NCBI GenBank assembly: GCA_964390335.1
Contig: CAYMHU010000007.1
Location: 72,294-136,293, forward strand
Origin: Granulosicoccus sp964390335
GTDB lineage: Bacteria > Pseudomonadota > Gammaproteobacteria > Granulosicoccales > Granulosicoccaceae
Reading direction: 5' to 3'
Length of the DNA stretch: 64,000 nucleotides
The notes under the pieces are model-generated. The model had not been told where the DNA came from. It did not search any database and saw only the letters and a program-made list of their open reading frames with translations. The stretch's first letter is position 1; the number at the start of each line of letters is the position of its first letter. Shown piece by piece: positions 9,482 to 18,760 of this stretch. The translations under genes were made by a program, and so were the position numbers.

Positions 9482-9581
9482 NNNNNNNNNNNNNNNNNNN
9501 NNNNNNNNNNNNNNNNNNNNNNNNNNNNNNNNNNNNNNNNNNNNNNNNNNNNNNNNNNNNNNNNNNNNNNNNNNNNNNNNN
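9482..9581. other. Assembly gap, 100 N
   Basis: A run of exactly 100 undetermined bases. By comparison with normal family lengths, about 55 residues of NDK and about 35 residues of RlmN are missing. That is roughly 270 bases plus the intergenic, so the gap is a placeholder and not the true size. Confidence 0.95.
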
Positions 9582-10622
9582 GGTGAAAAGCCGTATCGCG
9601 CAAAACAATTGATGCAATGGATGTATCAGCAAAACACGCTCGATTACGAGCAAATGACCAACATGTCGAAAGGCATGCGTCAGCACCTCACGCAAAACAC
9701 CACCACCACGTTGCCAGCCGTTGCTCAGGAAATGTTGTCTTCCGATGGCACATGTAAATGGTTGTTTGAACTGCATGACGGTAATCGGATTGAAACCGTT
9801 TTTATACCGGAAAAAAATCGCGGCACCTTGTGTATTTCTTCGCAAGTAGGCTGCGCGTTAGATTGTTCGTTTTGCGCTACTGGTCGGCAAGGTTTTAATC
9901 GTAACCTGAGCGTCAGTGAAATCATCGGGCAACTTTGGTTGGCTAACAATCTACTGGCCAGTAATCCGAAAACGGCTCATCAACGTGTGACCAACGTTGT
10001 CATGATGGGCATGGGCGAACCCTTGCTTAACTACAGTAAATTGGTACCCGCGTTGCGGCTCATGCTAGACGATCGCGCGTATGGTCTCAGCAAACGGCGC
10101 GTGACTGTCAGCACATCCGGTGTCGTGCCCGCCATGGACCGACTCACAGCCGATATTGATGTGTCACTTGCGGTCTCTTTGCACGCGCCGAACAACAAAC
10201 TTCGCGACGAACTGGTGCCCATAAACAAAAAGTATCCCATCGAACAATTGATGGAATCTTGCTGGAATTATGTACAGGGCGAGCGCAAAAAGCGGGTTTT
10301 ATTCGAATATGTCATGTTGGAAGGGGTCAATGATCAGCCTCAGCAAGCGCGTGAATTGGTCAAATTATTGAAAGATTTTCCCGGAAAGGTAAATCTGATT
10401 CCGTTTAACCCGTTTCCACAATCCGGATACAAGCGATCCAGTGCTGCAGCGGTGGCCAGATTTACTAAACTTGTAACGGACGGTGGGATCTTGACATTGA
10501 CCCGAGCAACGCGAGGCGACGATATTGACGCCGCGTGTGGTCAATTGGCAGGGGATATCACCGATCGCAGTAAACGATACATTCGATTTACTGAACCGCG
10601 ATTCGGAGAACAGTTTCAATGA
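9582..10622 (+). CDS. rlmN: Dual-specificity RNA methyltransferase RlmN (5' end in gap)
   Basis: Radical SAM enzyme that methylates C2 of A2503 in 23S rRNA and A37 in some tRNAs. The visible part starts at GEKPYRAKQLMQWMYQ, near residue 36 of the E. coli protein. It contains the CxxxCxxC iron-sulfur motif in CALDCSFCATGRQGFNR and the SAM-binding MMGMGEPLLN. The C-terminal catalytic cysteine is in DDIDAACGQLAGD. Only the start is lost in the gap. It ends in a 4-base ATGA overlap with pilW, so the two are translationally coupled. Confidence 0.96.
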   Translation, partial: GEKPYRAKQLMQWMYQQNTLDYEQMTNMSKGMRQHLTQNTTTTLPAVAQEMLSSDGTCKWLFELHDGNRIETVFIPEKNRGTLCISSQVGCALDCSFCATGRQGFNRNLSVSEIIGQLWLANNLLASNPKTAHQRVTNVVMMGMGEPLLNYSKLVPALRLMLDDRAYGLSKRRVTVSTSGVVPAMDRLTADIDVSLAVSLHAPNNKLRDELVPINKKYPIEQLMESCWNYVQGERKKRVLFEYVMLEGVNDQPQQARELVKLLKDFPGKVNLIPFNPFPQSGYKRSSAAAVARFTKLVTDGGILTLTRATRGDDIDAACGQLAGDITDRSKRYIRFTEPRFGEQFQ

Positions 10623-11383
10623 GATCAGGTTTTTCTAAGCCAGGTGCAATCACCTTGGTGCTCTGTACATTGTTAATGCAGGCGTGTGTCAGCACTGGCA
10701 TCAGTGATAAAAATTCCGTGAAAGCCTCAGAAGCCAATGCGCTGCTGGGCGCGAATTATCTTCAGCGTGGCGAACTAGAGCAGGCGCGAGATAGATTAGA
10801 GCGGGCGTTAGAACAAAATCCGCGAAACGCGGTTGCCCATGTTAATTACGGTAAGTTGCAGTACTTGGTGCAAAACCCGCAAAAGGCCCGAACCCATTTT
10901 CAGAAGGCCATTGAGATCGACCCGGAAGAAGCAGACCACCATAACAACTATGGCGTGTTTCTGTGTCAGATAAAAGAGTATGACGCGGCAGAGGCTGCAT
11001 TTGCAAAAGCGTTTAATAACCCGTATTACACAACGAAAGAGTTTGCGTTAGACAACGCGGGCGTGTGTATGTTGGAGGCTAATCGACTGTCCGATGCCGA
11101 CAAATATTTGCGTAGAGCACTGCAAACTAATCCAAAGTTTGCCAATGCGTACTTGCACATGGCTGAGCTGTTATACAAGCGTCAACGCTTGGCTGTGGCC
11201 GAAGCGTACTTTCAACGTTATGTGTCGTACGGCAGAGACACAGCGGAAAGTCTGTTTCTTGGTATGCAAATCAGGCGCGACTCAGGCGACCGGGCCGGTG
11301 CAGAGCTATACGCAAGTCGTTTGCTCAATGAATTTCCAACATCAAAAGAAGCTGGCGAGTATTTGTCTGGTACAACTCGCTAG
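10619..11383 (+). CDS. pilW: Type IV pilus biogenesis/stability lipoprotein PilW (PilF)
   Basis: Outer-membrane pilotin-like lipoprotein needed for secretin assembly and pilus stability. A lipoprotein signal ends in LLMQAC at about residues 18-23. The mature part is a row of tetratricopeptide repeats: NALLGANYLQRGELEQA, NAVAHVNYGKLQYLV, ADHHNNYGVFLCQIKEY and FANAYLHMAELLYKR. At 254 residues it matches the family. Its start overlaps the rlmN stop. In the usual gammaproteobacterial order rodZ, ispG and hisS follow; here yfgM comes next. Confidence 0.9.
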   Translation: MRSGFSKPGAITLVLCTLLMQACVSTGISDKNSVKASEANALLGANYLQRGELEQARDRLERALEQNPRNAVAHVNYGKLQYLVQNPQKARTHFQKAIEIDPEEADHHNNYGVFLCQIKEYDAAEAAFAKAFNNPYYTTKEFALDNAGVCMLEANRLSDADKYLRRALQTNPKFANAYLHMAELLYKRQRLAVAEAYFQRYVSYGRDTAESLFLGMQIRRDSGDRAGAELYASRLLNEFPTSKEAGEYLSGTTR

Positions 11384-11467
11384 AACTAACAATTTTGTAA
11401 ACAACGCAAACGGTCGACAATAGCGTCGGTCTGTTAGTGTTTGATTCCCGAATAACGGAGAAGTACG

Positions 11468-12097
11468 GTGCAATACGAAACCGAAGAACAACAAGTTGAA
11501 GCGCTGAAAGAGTGGTGGGCCGAAAACGGCCGGGCCGTTATGTTGGGTATTGTGCTCGGGATTGCCATTATTGGTGCGTGGATGTGGTGGCAATCGCATC
11601 AGGAAAATAAGGCTATTGCCGCCTCTGACAATTTTTATCAAAGTATCGAAGCGTTGCAGGCGGGTGATTTTGCCAAGGTTTCCGAGCTTGCCGGTGCTGC
11701 GCAGGATGATCACGATGGCAGCTTGTACGCAGCCTACACCAGTATGGCCGCAGCTCACGCTGCGATAGAAGAAGGCGATCTGGAAGCGGCATCCACTCAT
11801 TTACAATGGGCCGTCGACAATGCCACATTAGATGATGTTAGCACCATAGCGAGCGTTCGTCTTGCGCGCGTGAAAGCAGCGCTGGGTGATGCCACGGGTG
11901 GGTTGAGCGTGCTACCGGGTTCTTACAATGATGCGTTTAAAGCCTTAGTCGAAGAAGCGCGTGGCGATCTGCACGTCGTAGCAGGTGATCCGCAAGCGGC
12001 GCGCGCGGCATACCAAATTGCTTTAGATGCCGAAGGTGTGCCTGACATTAACGCACTGCGCATGAAGTTTAACGAGCTTGCAGCCGTTGGCGGATAG
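11468..12097 (+). CDS. yfgM: YfgM-like ancillary SecYEG translocon protein
   Basis: Inner-membrane protein with a periplasmic TPR-like domain, linked to the Sec translocon and periplasmic chaperones. Residues 1-22 are cytoplasmic (YETEEQQVEALKEWWAENG). A single membrane helix follows at about 24-41 (VMLGIVLGIAIIGAWMWW), and the rest is an alanine-rich helical-repeat domain. The start is GTG, preceded by AACGGAGAAG. At 209 residues it is the normal size. It directly precedes bamB, the standard pairing. Confidence 0.9.
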   Translation: MQYETEEQQVEALKEWWAENGRAVMLGIVLGIAIIGAWMWWQSHQENKAIAASDNFYQSIEALQAGDFAKVSELAGAAQDDHDGSLYAAYTSMAAAHAAIEEGDLEAASTHLQWAVDNATLDDVSTIASVRLARVKAALGDATGGLSVLPGSYNDAFKALVEEARGDLHVVAGDPQAARAAYQIALDAEGVPDINALRMKFNELAAVGG

Positions 12098-12104
12098 ACA
12101 TCAC

Positions 12105-13244
12105 ATGGTCGGTGTCATCAGTCGATTGAGTACCGTGGTGGCAGGTGCGCTACTGTGTGTAGCCTGTGCAACCGAGCCGGTTGTGCCGCCAACCGAACTC
12201 ACGTCTATAAAAACCGAAACTTCGCTTAAAAAACTCTGGAGCACTAGCCTCAGTAAATCAAAGCAAGGTCGGTTTGAACCGCTTGTTCTTGATGGTATTG
12301 TCTACGCAGCCAGTCAGGCCGGTGATGTTATTGCGTTAAATTCGAAAACAGGCAAGCTGCAGTGGCGTCGAAAGCTTGATAGCACTTTAGGTAGTGGCGT
12401 CGGTGGTGATGCCAACGCGGTTTATGTCAGCACAATCGATGGTCTGGTTATCGCACTGAACAATACTAACGGCAACACACTGTGGGAGCGCGCCGCTTCA
12501 TCTGAAGTGCTCACGCCAGTTTCAGCTGGATTTGACTCTGTGGTCGTGCGCAGCGCCGATGGTAGAATTTTATCGCTAAACGCCTCAACCGGTGAAGAGC
12601 AGTGGTCAACCACGTACACACCACCGGCATTAACGCTAAATGGCTACAGCCGTCCTTTGCTACTCGACGGTGGCGTGCTGGTTGGGTTGGATGATGGTCG
12701 CTTGTTAGCGTTGAGTTCTGACGCTGGTAACGTTATTTGGGAATCTGTGATCAGCGTGCCTAGTGGTCGTTCGGAAGTAGAGCGTCTGGTTGATATCGAT
12801 GGCAATATCAGAGTCGACGACAGCGCTATTTATGTCGTGAACTATCAAGGGAAGCTGGCTCGCATCGAACCTGGCAAAGGGCAAATTCTGTGGTCGGTCC
12901 CATTGTCTTCAACCGCAGGCCTGGCTATCTCAGACAAAGCTGCCGTCGTTATCACTGATAACGATGAGGTGCATGCGTTCAATAAAGAAAACGGTCAACC
13001 GCTATGGCAGCAAGACGCTTTTATTGGCAGGCGCTTAACCGCACCGCAAATAGTCGGTAACGATCTCATCGTTGTTGGTGACTTAGAAGGGTATATCCAT
13101 ATTCTGAATAGCACCGATGGACGACTAATAGGCCGAACGCGAGTGGGAAAAAAAGCCCTGTTCCCGGAAATTGTGTTAGCTGAGGAAAATCTGTTTATTC
13201 AATCCTCCGATGGCACATTAGCAGCTCTAAGCGCTAACCCTTAA
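12105..13244 (+). CDS. bamB: Outer membrane assembly lipoprotein BamB
   Basis: Lipoprotein of the BAM complex that inserts beta-barrel proteins into the outer membrane. The signal peptide MVGVISRLSTVVAGALLC ends in a lipobox (LLCVAC). The body is an eight-bladed beta-propeller of PQQ-like repeats with the Trp-rich signatures GKLQWRRKL, GNTLWERAA, GEEQWSTTY, GNVIWES, GQILWSVP and GQPLWQQDA. I chose the ATG that gives a clean signal peptide. The frame is open nine codons further upstream to a TTG inside yfgM, which would put charged residues ahead of the signal. The gene is followed closely by der. Confidence 0.94.
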   Translation: MVGVISRLSTVVAGALLCVACATEPVVPPTELTSIKTETSLKKLWSTSLSKSKQGRFEPLVLDGIVYAASQAGDVIALNSKTGKLQWRRKLDSTLGSGVGGDANAVYVSTIDGLVIALNNTNGNTLWERAASSEVLTPVSAGFDSVVVRSADGRILSLNASTGEEQWSTTYTPPALTLNGYSRPLLLDGGVLVGLDDGRLLALSSDAGNVIWESVISVPSGRSEVERLVDIDGNIRVDDSAIYVVNYQGKLARIEPGKGQILWSVPLSSTAGLAISDKAAVVITDNDEVHAFNKENGQPLWQQDAFIGRRLTAPQIVGNDLIVVGDLEGYIHILNSTDGRLIGRTRVGKKALFPEIVLAEENLFIQSSDGTLAALSANP

Positions 13245-13247
13245 ATT

Positions 13248-14675
13248 ATGAAACCAGTCATTGCACTGGTCGGTCGTCCAAACGTTGGCAAGTCCACGTT
13301 GTTCAATAAGCTGACCCGAACTCAAGATGCGCTTGTTGCCGATATGCCGGGACTCACGCGCGATCGTCAATACGGTGATGGCAAAGTGGGTGGCTGGCCG
13401 TATATTGTTATTGATACGGGTGGCTTAAGTGGCGAGCCTGATTCACTTGACGCCAAAATGGCGGACCAAACGCTCGAAGCGGTACGCGAAGCTGATCTGG
13501 TTGTGTTTATGGTTGACGGCCGTGCGGGCTTAAGTCCGGTTGACGAAGACGTGGCCGACATTCTGCGCCGCCAAGCTCGCAAAGTACTTTTGTGCGTGAA
13601 CAAAATAGACGGTGTGGGTGAAGAAAAAGCCATGCTCGATTTTTACGGATTGGGATTTGCAAAAACCTCACCCATGGCCGCATCACATAATCGCGGCGTG
13701 GCATCGTTAATGGACGATGTGGCAGAGGAACTTGGGCTGGACCCTGAGGCACTTAAAACCGAATCCTTAAACGATAAAGAACTCAATAAAGATATCCGCA
13801 TTGCGTTTGTTGGACGCCCGAACGTGGGTAAATCCACATTGATCAATCGATTGATCGGCGAACAACGTGTTATTGCGTTCGATCAACCCGGTACAACGCG
13901 CGATGCGGTTGCCATTCCGTTTGAGCGTGCCGGCAAACAATATCAGCTGATTGATACGGCCGGGGTACGTAAACGCGGCAAAGTCTCAGAGCGAGTTGAA
14001 ATTTTCAGCATTATAAAAACCTTGCAAGCAGTCGATCGTAGCAATGTGTGCGTCATGATGATAGATGCCCAAGATAACCTGACCGATCAAGACTTACATC
14101 TCATTGGTTATGCAATTGAAAAAGGGCGTGCGCTCATTGTTGCAATAAACAAATGGGATGCGCTGGATACCGAGCAACGAGAAGCGGTTAGAGATAAATT
14201 AGAACGCCGGGTCGAATTTTTAAAGTTCACCAAAATCCACTTTATTAGCGCCTTGCAGGGTTCTGGGGTTGGCGATCTATTTAAATCTATTAACAAAGCC
14301 TATGCATCAGCGTTCGCTGATTTACCCACGCCAAAGCTAACGCGTTTGCTAGAGGTTGCTGTACAGCAACATCAACCACCCTTAGTGAATGGTCGCCGGA
14401 TTAAATTGCGCTACGCGCATCAAGGTGGCGTTAATCCACCGGTTATTGTGGCACACGGTAATCAGACCGCCAAGATACCTGCCTCGTACCAGCGGTATTT
14501 AAATAATTACTTTACTAAAGCGTTGCACTTGTTTGGCACGCCTTTGCGCATGGAATTCAAGCAGGGTTCAAACCCGTTTTCTGACAACAAGAAACCTTCC
14601 CGAAGCAGTAAAAAACGCAGTTCCAAAGGGCGTGATAAGTCAACGCGCGACAAACGCGAATCGCGTAAACGCTAA
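13248..14675 (+). CDS. der: Ribosome-associated GTPase Der (EngA)
   Basis: Essential GTPase with two G domains, required for 50S subunit maturation. Both P-loops read GRPNVGKS (residues about 8-15 and 188-195). Each domain has DxxG and NKxD motifs (VNKIDG, INKWDA). The KH-like C-terminal domain follows from about residue 355. The last 30 residues are a lysine/arginine/serine-rich tail, likely for RNA contact. At 475 residues it is of typical size. It starts three bases after bamB, so it is part of the same transcript. Confidence 0.97.
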   Translation: MKPVIALVGRPNVGKSTLFNKLTRTQDALVADMPGLTRDRQYGDGKVGGWPYIVIDTGGLSGEPDSLDAKMADQTLEAVREADLVVFMVDGRAGLSPVDEDVADILRRQARKVLLCVNKIDGVGEEKAMLDFYGLGFAKTSPMAASHNRGVASLMDDVAEELGLDPEALKTESLNDKELNKDIRIAFVGRPNVGKSTLINRLIGEQRVIAFDQPGTTRDAVAIPFERAGKQYQLIDTAGVRKRGKVSERVEIFSIIKTLQAVDRSNVCVMMIDAQDNLTDQDLHLIGYAIEKGRALIVAINKWDALDTEQREAVRDKLERRVEFLKFTKIHFISALQGSGVGDLFKSINKAYASAFADLPTPKLTRLLEVAVQQHQPPLVNGRRIKLRYAHQGGVNPPVIVAHGNQTAKIPASYQRYLNNYFTKALHLFGTPLRMEFKQGSNPFSDNKKPSRSSKKRSSKGRDKSTRDKRESRKR

Positions 14676-14830
14676 CGCTCCTAGCTACAAACGGTCGGCT
14701 CTGTAGCGATTCTTATGCGCTTTTGGCGCTCTGAGATTCGGTATCTGCGGCATCTGGTCATGATCTTGCAATAGTTCCAGTGATAAGCGGATTTTTCCGC
14801 TGTTGGCCCCAGCTTCATAACTCAGATTTT

Positions 14831-15742
14831 ATGCCCCAAACTGTTCAGATTATTGTCGCGGGTTTCCACCGCTCAGGTACATCCATGGTGATGCAGGCCT
14901 TGGCGCGTGCCGGCGTGTGTGTGGGGCGTGAGCTTATCGGTGCCGACCCGTCAAATGCGGATGGGCATTTCGAGGATATTGAAACCGTTCGGCTGCATGA
15001 TAAATGGCTAGAAGATAATGGATCTGATTGGTGTCGTTCAGGCACCTTGCCGAATGTGGATGACGATCAAGCACAGGAGTGCATCCAGAACATACAATCT
15101 CGCTTCGCAGCTTTGGTCGAAGATCAAGCCCGCGATCAGGCGCACGCAGTTTGGGGTATCAAAGACCCGCGTGCCGCGTTGTTTTTAACAGCGTGGTTTA
15201 AACACTTAGACAATCCACACGGTGTGTTTGTGTATCGTCATTTCGCCAGCTGCTTGCAATCGTTGCAACGACGTCAGGCCAATGAACTGCTACTAAACCC
15301 AAACACAAATGACACCGACATCCGTTTCTGGAGCCACCCTGAAGCTGCGCTGGCATCATGGCTTTTGCATAACAAGGCCATCATAGCGTTGATTGAGCAA
15401 CATCCTGATCGATGTGTGCTGGTTTCGCAAGAAGCGCAAATAGCCGGAACCGCGTTAACGCCTATTGTTAACGCACACTTTGGTTTGTCTCTGGATGGCA
15501 GTATTCATTCAGGCGTGGATAGCAGTAAAACACACCGAGATCGCACAGTCGATTTGCCATCGGATGCATTAAGAGCAGAACTACTGAGTACCTGGAACAC
15601 ATTGCAAAGCTTGTCGGTGGCTCCGGCTACTAAGGAGCCAGTGCTCAATTGGCATCCCGATTCAGCTGCCATTGATATGCAATCACGTATGCACAATTTA
15701 ACGGCATTGTGGGACAAGCTAGGAGTACCGCATGCTGCCTGA
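14831..15742 (+). CDS. Sulfotransferase family protein
   Basis: Probable PAPS-dependent sulfotransferase. The 5'-phosphosulfate loop is IVAGFHRSGTSMVMQALARA at the N-terminus. WGIKDPRAALFL and the YRH/SCLQSLQRR segment match the 3'-phosphate binding region of bacterial sulfotransferases. I place the start at the ATG giving MPQTVQIIVAGFHRSG. The frame extends 17 codons upstream to a GTG with no family resemblance. The stop lies 11 bases inside the next gene, a TPR-glycosyltransferase, so the two are coupled and probably act on the same surface glycan or lipid. The acceptor cannot be told from sequence. Confidence 0.8.
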   Translation: MPQTVQIIVAGFHRSGTSMVMQALARAGVCVGRELIGADPSNADGHFEDIETVRLHDKWLEDNGSDWCRSGTLPNVDDDQAQECIQNIQSRFAALVEDQARDQAHAVWGIKDPRAALFLTAWFKHLDNPHGVFVYRHFASCLQSLQRRQANELLLNPNTNDTDIRFWSHPEAALASWLLHNKAIIALIEQHPDRCVLVSQEAQIAGTALTPIVNAHFGLSLDGSIHSGVDSSKTHRDRTVDLPSDALRAELLSTWNTLQSLSVAPATKEPVLNWHPDSAAIDMQSRMHNLTALWDKLGVPHAA

Positions 15743-17408
15743 GCCAGCGCACGCTGAACCGGAAATAAGTATTAACTGGCAACACCGGCCAAGTGTTAAT
15801 GCGTATATGCAATCGTTATCCAATACAGAACGTGCTGACGTGTTATTGGACGTGATTGATCTCTATCCGAATGATGCGTTCTTACTTGGTCTGTACGGGA
15901 AGGCCTTGTTGGCCATCAACAATCCCTTGCAGTCTATCGACTACTTAGAAAAAGCCACCGAAACAGAAATCGGTAATGCCTCGTTGTTCTTTAGTTTAGG
16001 CCTGGCCTATCAGCAGATGCAACGAATGAGTAAAGCTTTAATGGCTCTGCGCAAAGCCGTTGAGGTTGGAAGCAACGCAGACCACATCATGGTGCTGATT
16101 CGTTTTGCTCAGGAATGCGGGCAATACAGGTTAGCATTGTCTTCAGCAACATTAGGTATGCAGTTGCATCCTCAGGATGACCGGTTTGCCTGTGCGTATG
16201 CCAACGTGTTACTAGCCAATGGTCAGCCAGAGGTAGCGGTGGAGTGGATAGGTGTTAACGATAAGCCAAACAATGCTTACTTAGCCAAAATTCGATATGA
16301 CATCCATACTGCGTTGGGCAATACCGAGGAGGCTTCAAGCGCGCAGTTAGATTTCCAAAGCCGCACCATACGACAGCAGTCCAATTACCGCGAGCACGCA
16401 CGTAGCGTGCTAGACGCTATTCCCAACCCAGCCATGAAAGCCCAATTAATTGATCATTGGGAATCCAAGCTTAACGTTCTGACAACCGAGCCCGTAGCAA
16501 ACGAACAATCTCTACCGATACCACGGGTTGCTATGTCAATACTGGTGCGCGATGAGGTGGATATCATCGAGCACAACATTCGTTACCATGCGTCGGTGGG
16601 GGTTACGCATTTTTGCGTTACTGATAACGCATCGGTTGATGGTACGCGCGAAGTGTTAACGAATTTGCAGTCTGAGTTCTCTATTGACATTATCGATGAA
16701 CCATCCCATACCATAGATCAAGATTTGTGGGTTACCCGTATGGCGAAGCGCATTGTGGATTCTGAGTCTGCTGACTGGATTATCCATAACGATGCAGATG
16801 AGTTTTGGGTGCCTGAAAACGGGCAAAGCCTACCTATCGCTATTGCGGGTAGTTTGCAACGCTCAGAACTGTCCAACGATGAAATTGGCGTTCTGTGTTG
16901 CAAGCGCATTAATATGTTGCCTAACAAATCAGATACGCTCACGGAGAATTATGCGTTTTATAACAACGTGCATGTGGCAATAAAAAATGTACCGCTGCGC
17001 GATGGTGAAGAGCAATGGAATAACGACAATACCAATACAGTAGCCAGGCTTGTCATGGATAAAGTCATGACGCGAGCCGAAGGCACATCCGATATCGAGT
17101 ATGGCAATCACGGTGCAACTCACGCATTAGCATCGGTTAATTGTACCGGTGTATCCATATACCACTACCCGGTAAGAACCTACGCGCAGTTTGAACGCAA
17201 AGTTGTTAACTACGGAATAAGTCTGGAGCAGAATACACGCTTTAGCGAAGGGTCGAGTTTGCATCTACGGTATTGGTATCGCCGTTACAATGAAGGCAAA
17301 TTAATGCAGGACTATGAAGCCATTTGCTTTAGCGAAGCTGAGCTTGAGCAACTGCTTGCCGATGGATATGTGGAAATAGATACTCGCTTGCGTACGTTCT
17401 TCAGTTAA
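15732..17408 (+). CDS. TPR-containing family 2-type glycosyltransferase
   Basis: A 558-residue two-part protein. Residues about 25-200 form TPR-like helical repeats (DAFLLGLYGKALLAINNPL, ASLFFSLGLAYQQMQR, FACAYANVLLANGQ). From about 255 a glycosyltransferase domain of the Glyco_tranf_2_4 type begins: PRVAMSILVRDEVDIIEHNI, then VTDNASVDGT, and the metal/nucleotide-sugar motif IIHNDADEFWVP. No membrane segment or signal is seen, so it is cytoplasmic. AGGAG lies six bases before the ATG. It overlaps the sulfotransferase upstream. Together they look like a two-gene unit for making a sulfated glycan or decorating a glycan. Confidence 0.8.
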   Translation: MLPEPAHAEPEISINWQHRPSVNAYMQSLSNTERADVLLDVIDLYPNDAFLLGLYGKALLAINNPLQSIDYLEKATETEIGNASLFFSLGLAYQQMQRMSKALMALRKAVEVGSNADHIMVLIRFAQECGQYRLALSSATLGMQLHPQDDRFACAYANVLLANGQPEVAVEWIGVNDKPNNAYLAKIRYDIHTALGNTEEASSAQLDFQSRTIRQQSNYREHARSVLDAIPNPAMKAQLIDHWESKLNVLTTEPVANEQSLPIPRVAMSILVRDEVDIIEHNIRYHASVGVTHFCVTDNASVDGTREVLTNLQSEFSIDIIDEPSHTIDQDLWVTRMAKRIVDSESADWIIHNDADEFWVPENGQSLPIAIAGSLQRSELSNDEIGVLCCKRINMLPNKSDTLTENYAFYNNVHVAIKNVPLRDGEEQWNNDNTNTVARLVMDKVMTRAEGTSDIEYGNHGATHALASVNCTGVSIYHYPVRTYAQFERKVVNYGISLEQNTRFSEGSSLHLRYWYRRYNEGKLMQDYEAICFSEAELEQLLADGYVEIDTRLRTFFS

Positions 17409-17586
17409 CGGTATACACCCACCAAAAAAGATAAATCGTGCGTTCCCTATTACTGTGGAAAGCGACCAAATGTGCGAAATGGTAAACTGCGCCGTACCCG
17501 CTTAAGCTTTTTCATCAGATAGACTTTTACCTGTCTAGCCACAGCGGTTTGGAGTACATGCCTGAATCACAGTTTAGTGGACGCAT

Positions 17587-18732
17587 ATGAAATCCTGCCA
17601 GCCTTTTAGAATTGATATTCCTGAAGACACGTTGCAAGCCGTTCGCGCCAAAGTCGCTGCGTACCCATGGCATGAAATGCCCGATGACGGTGGCTGGAGC
17701 TACGGTACAAATCTCGATTACATGAAGGAATTTGCCGATTATTGGATTAACGAATTTGATTGGCGAAAACAGGAAGCAGCGTTAAATCGATTTCCACAGT
17801 TTATGGCCGAAGTCGATGGCATCGAGATTCATTTTATTTACGAAGTGGGTAGCGGACCTTCACCAACGCCACTCATTATCAGCCATGGATGGCCGGGAAC
17901 GATTGCTGAGTTTATGGCAATCATCGAACCGCTTGCGCATCCCGAGCGCTTTGGTGGAAATATCGAGGACGCGTTTACCGTTGTCAGTCCTTCATTGCCG
18001 GGGTTTGGTTTTTCCGGTCGACCGCCACGACCATACGGGCCACGCAAAATGGCTGCGATTTTCAATTCACTCATGACCGATACTTTGGGGTTCGATAGTT
18101 ATATTGCGCAGGGTGGTGACTGGGGTGGTGCTATCGCTTCTTGGCTGGGGTTTGAACATCAGGCGTGTAAAGCCATACACATAAACATATTGACGATGAG
18201 ACATCCTGATGGGCCGCAAGGTGCGGAGGAAGAAGCCTGGGACAAACAATTTGAACGTGATCAGATAATGGAAAACGGTTATCGAACACAGCAGGCCACC
18301 CGACCACAGACGCTGAGCTATGGGATGATGGATAGCCCTGTTGGCGTCGCTGCGTGGATAATCGAAAAATTCAATTCGTGGTCGGATACGAATGGTGACG
18401 ATATTGAAAGCGCGCATACTAAAGACGAATTACTCACGAACATAATGATTTATGTTGTGACGCGAACCTTTAACACGGCTTCCTGGATCTATTACGGTCG
18501 GCGTGAAGAGGGTGGGCGCATTTTGTCGCCTGATGGTAAGCGTGTGGAAGTACCAACTGCCTGTGCTTTATTTCCAAAAGAAATGCTGGCATGGCCACCG
18601 TGTAGTTATGTTGAGCGTATCTATAACGTTTGCCGTTGGACCGAGATGCCGCGTGGCGGACACTTCGGCGCTATGGAAGAACCGCAACTTTTAATTGATG
18701 ACATTCAAGGGTTTGCGAGTAGTTTGCGATAG
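17587..18732 (+). CDS. Epoxide hydrolase (microsomal type, EHN domain)
   Basis: Alpha/beta-hydrolase that opens epoxides to diols. The N-terminal EHN domain covers about residues 1-110 (FRIDIPEDTLQAVRAKVAAY at the start). The oxyanion motif is SHGWPGTIAEF. The nucleophile Asp is in IAQGGDWGGAIAS, and the catalytic His is in RGGHFGAMEEPQLL at the C-terminus. At 381 residues it is typical. It stands alone after a 178-base spacer and faces the M23 peptidase gene. It is 26 kb from the phenylacetate genes, so there is no reason to tie it to the ring epoxide of that pathway. Confidence 0.9.
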   Translation: MKSCQPFRIDIPEDTLQAVRAKVAAYPWHEMPDDGGWSYGTNLDYMKEFADYWINEFDWRKQEAALNRFPQFMAEVDGIEIHFIYEVGSGPSPTPLIISHGWPGTIAEFMAIIEPLAHPERFGGNIEDAFTVVSPSLPGFGFSGRPPRPYGPRKMAAIFNSLMTDTLGFDSYIAQGGDWGGAIASWLGFEHQACKAIHINILTMRHPDGPQGAEEEAWDKQFERDQIMENGYRTQQATRPQTLSYGMMDSPVGVAAWIIEKFNSWSDTNGDDIESAHTKDELLTNIMIYVVTRTFNTASWIYYGRREEGGRILSPDGKRVEVPTACALFPKEMLAWPPCSYVERIYNVCRWTEMPRGGHFGAMEEPQLLIDDIQGFASSLR

Positions 18733-18760
18733 AGCTAAGGGTGGAATCAAACTTCTAGAA

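Noticed and set aside
9165..10622. A single long open frame joining NDK-like and RlmN-like sequence
   Set aside because: It passes through 100 N. The two halves are separate conserved genes and the missing parts of both exceed the N run, so the fusion is an artefact.
17587..18732. A role for the epoxide hydrolase in the phenylacetate ring-epoxide pathway
   Set aside because: It is 26 kb from the cluster on its own transcript, and the pathway uses PaaG isomerisation, not hydrolysis.
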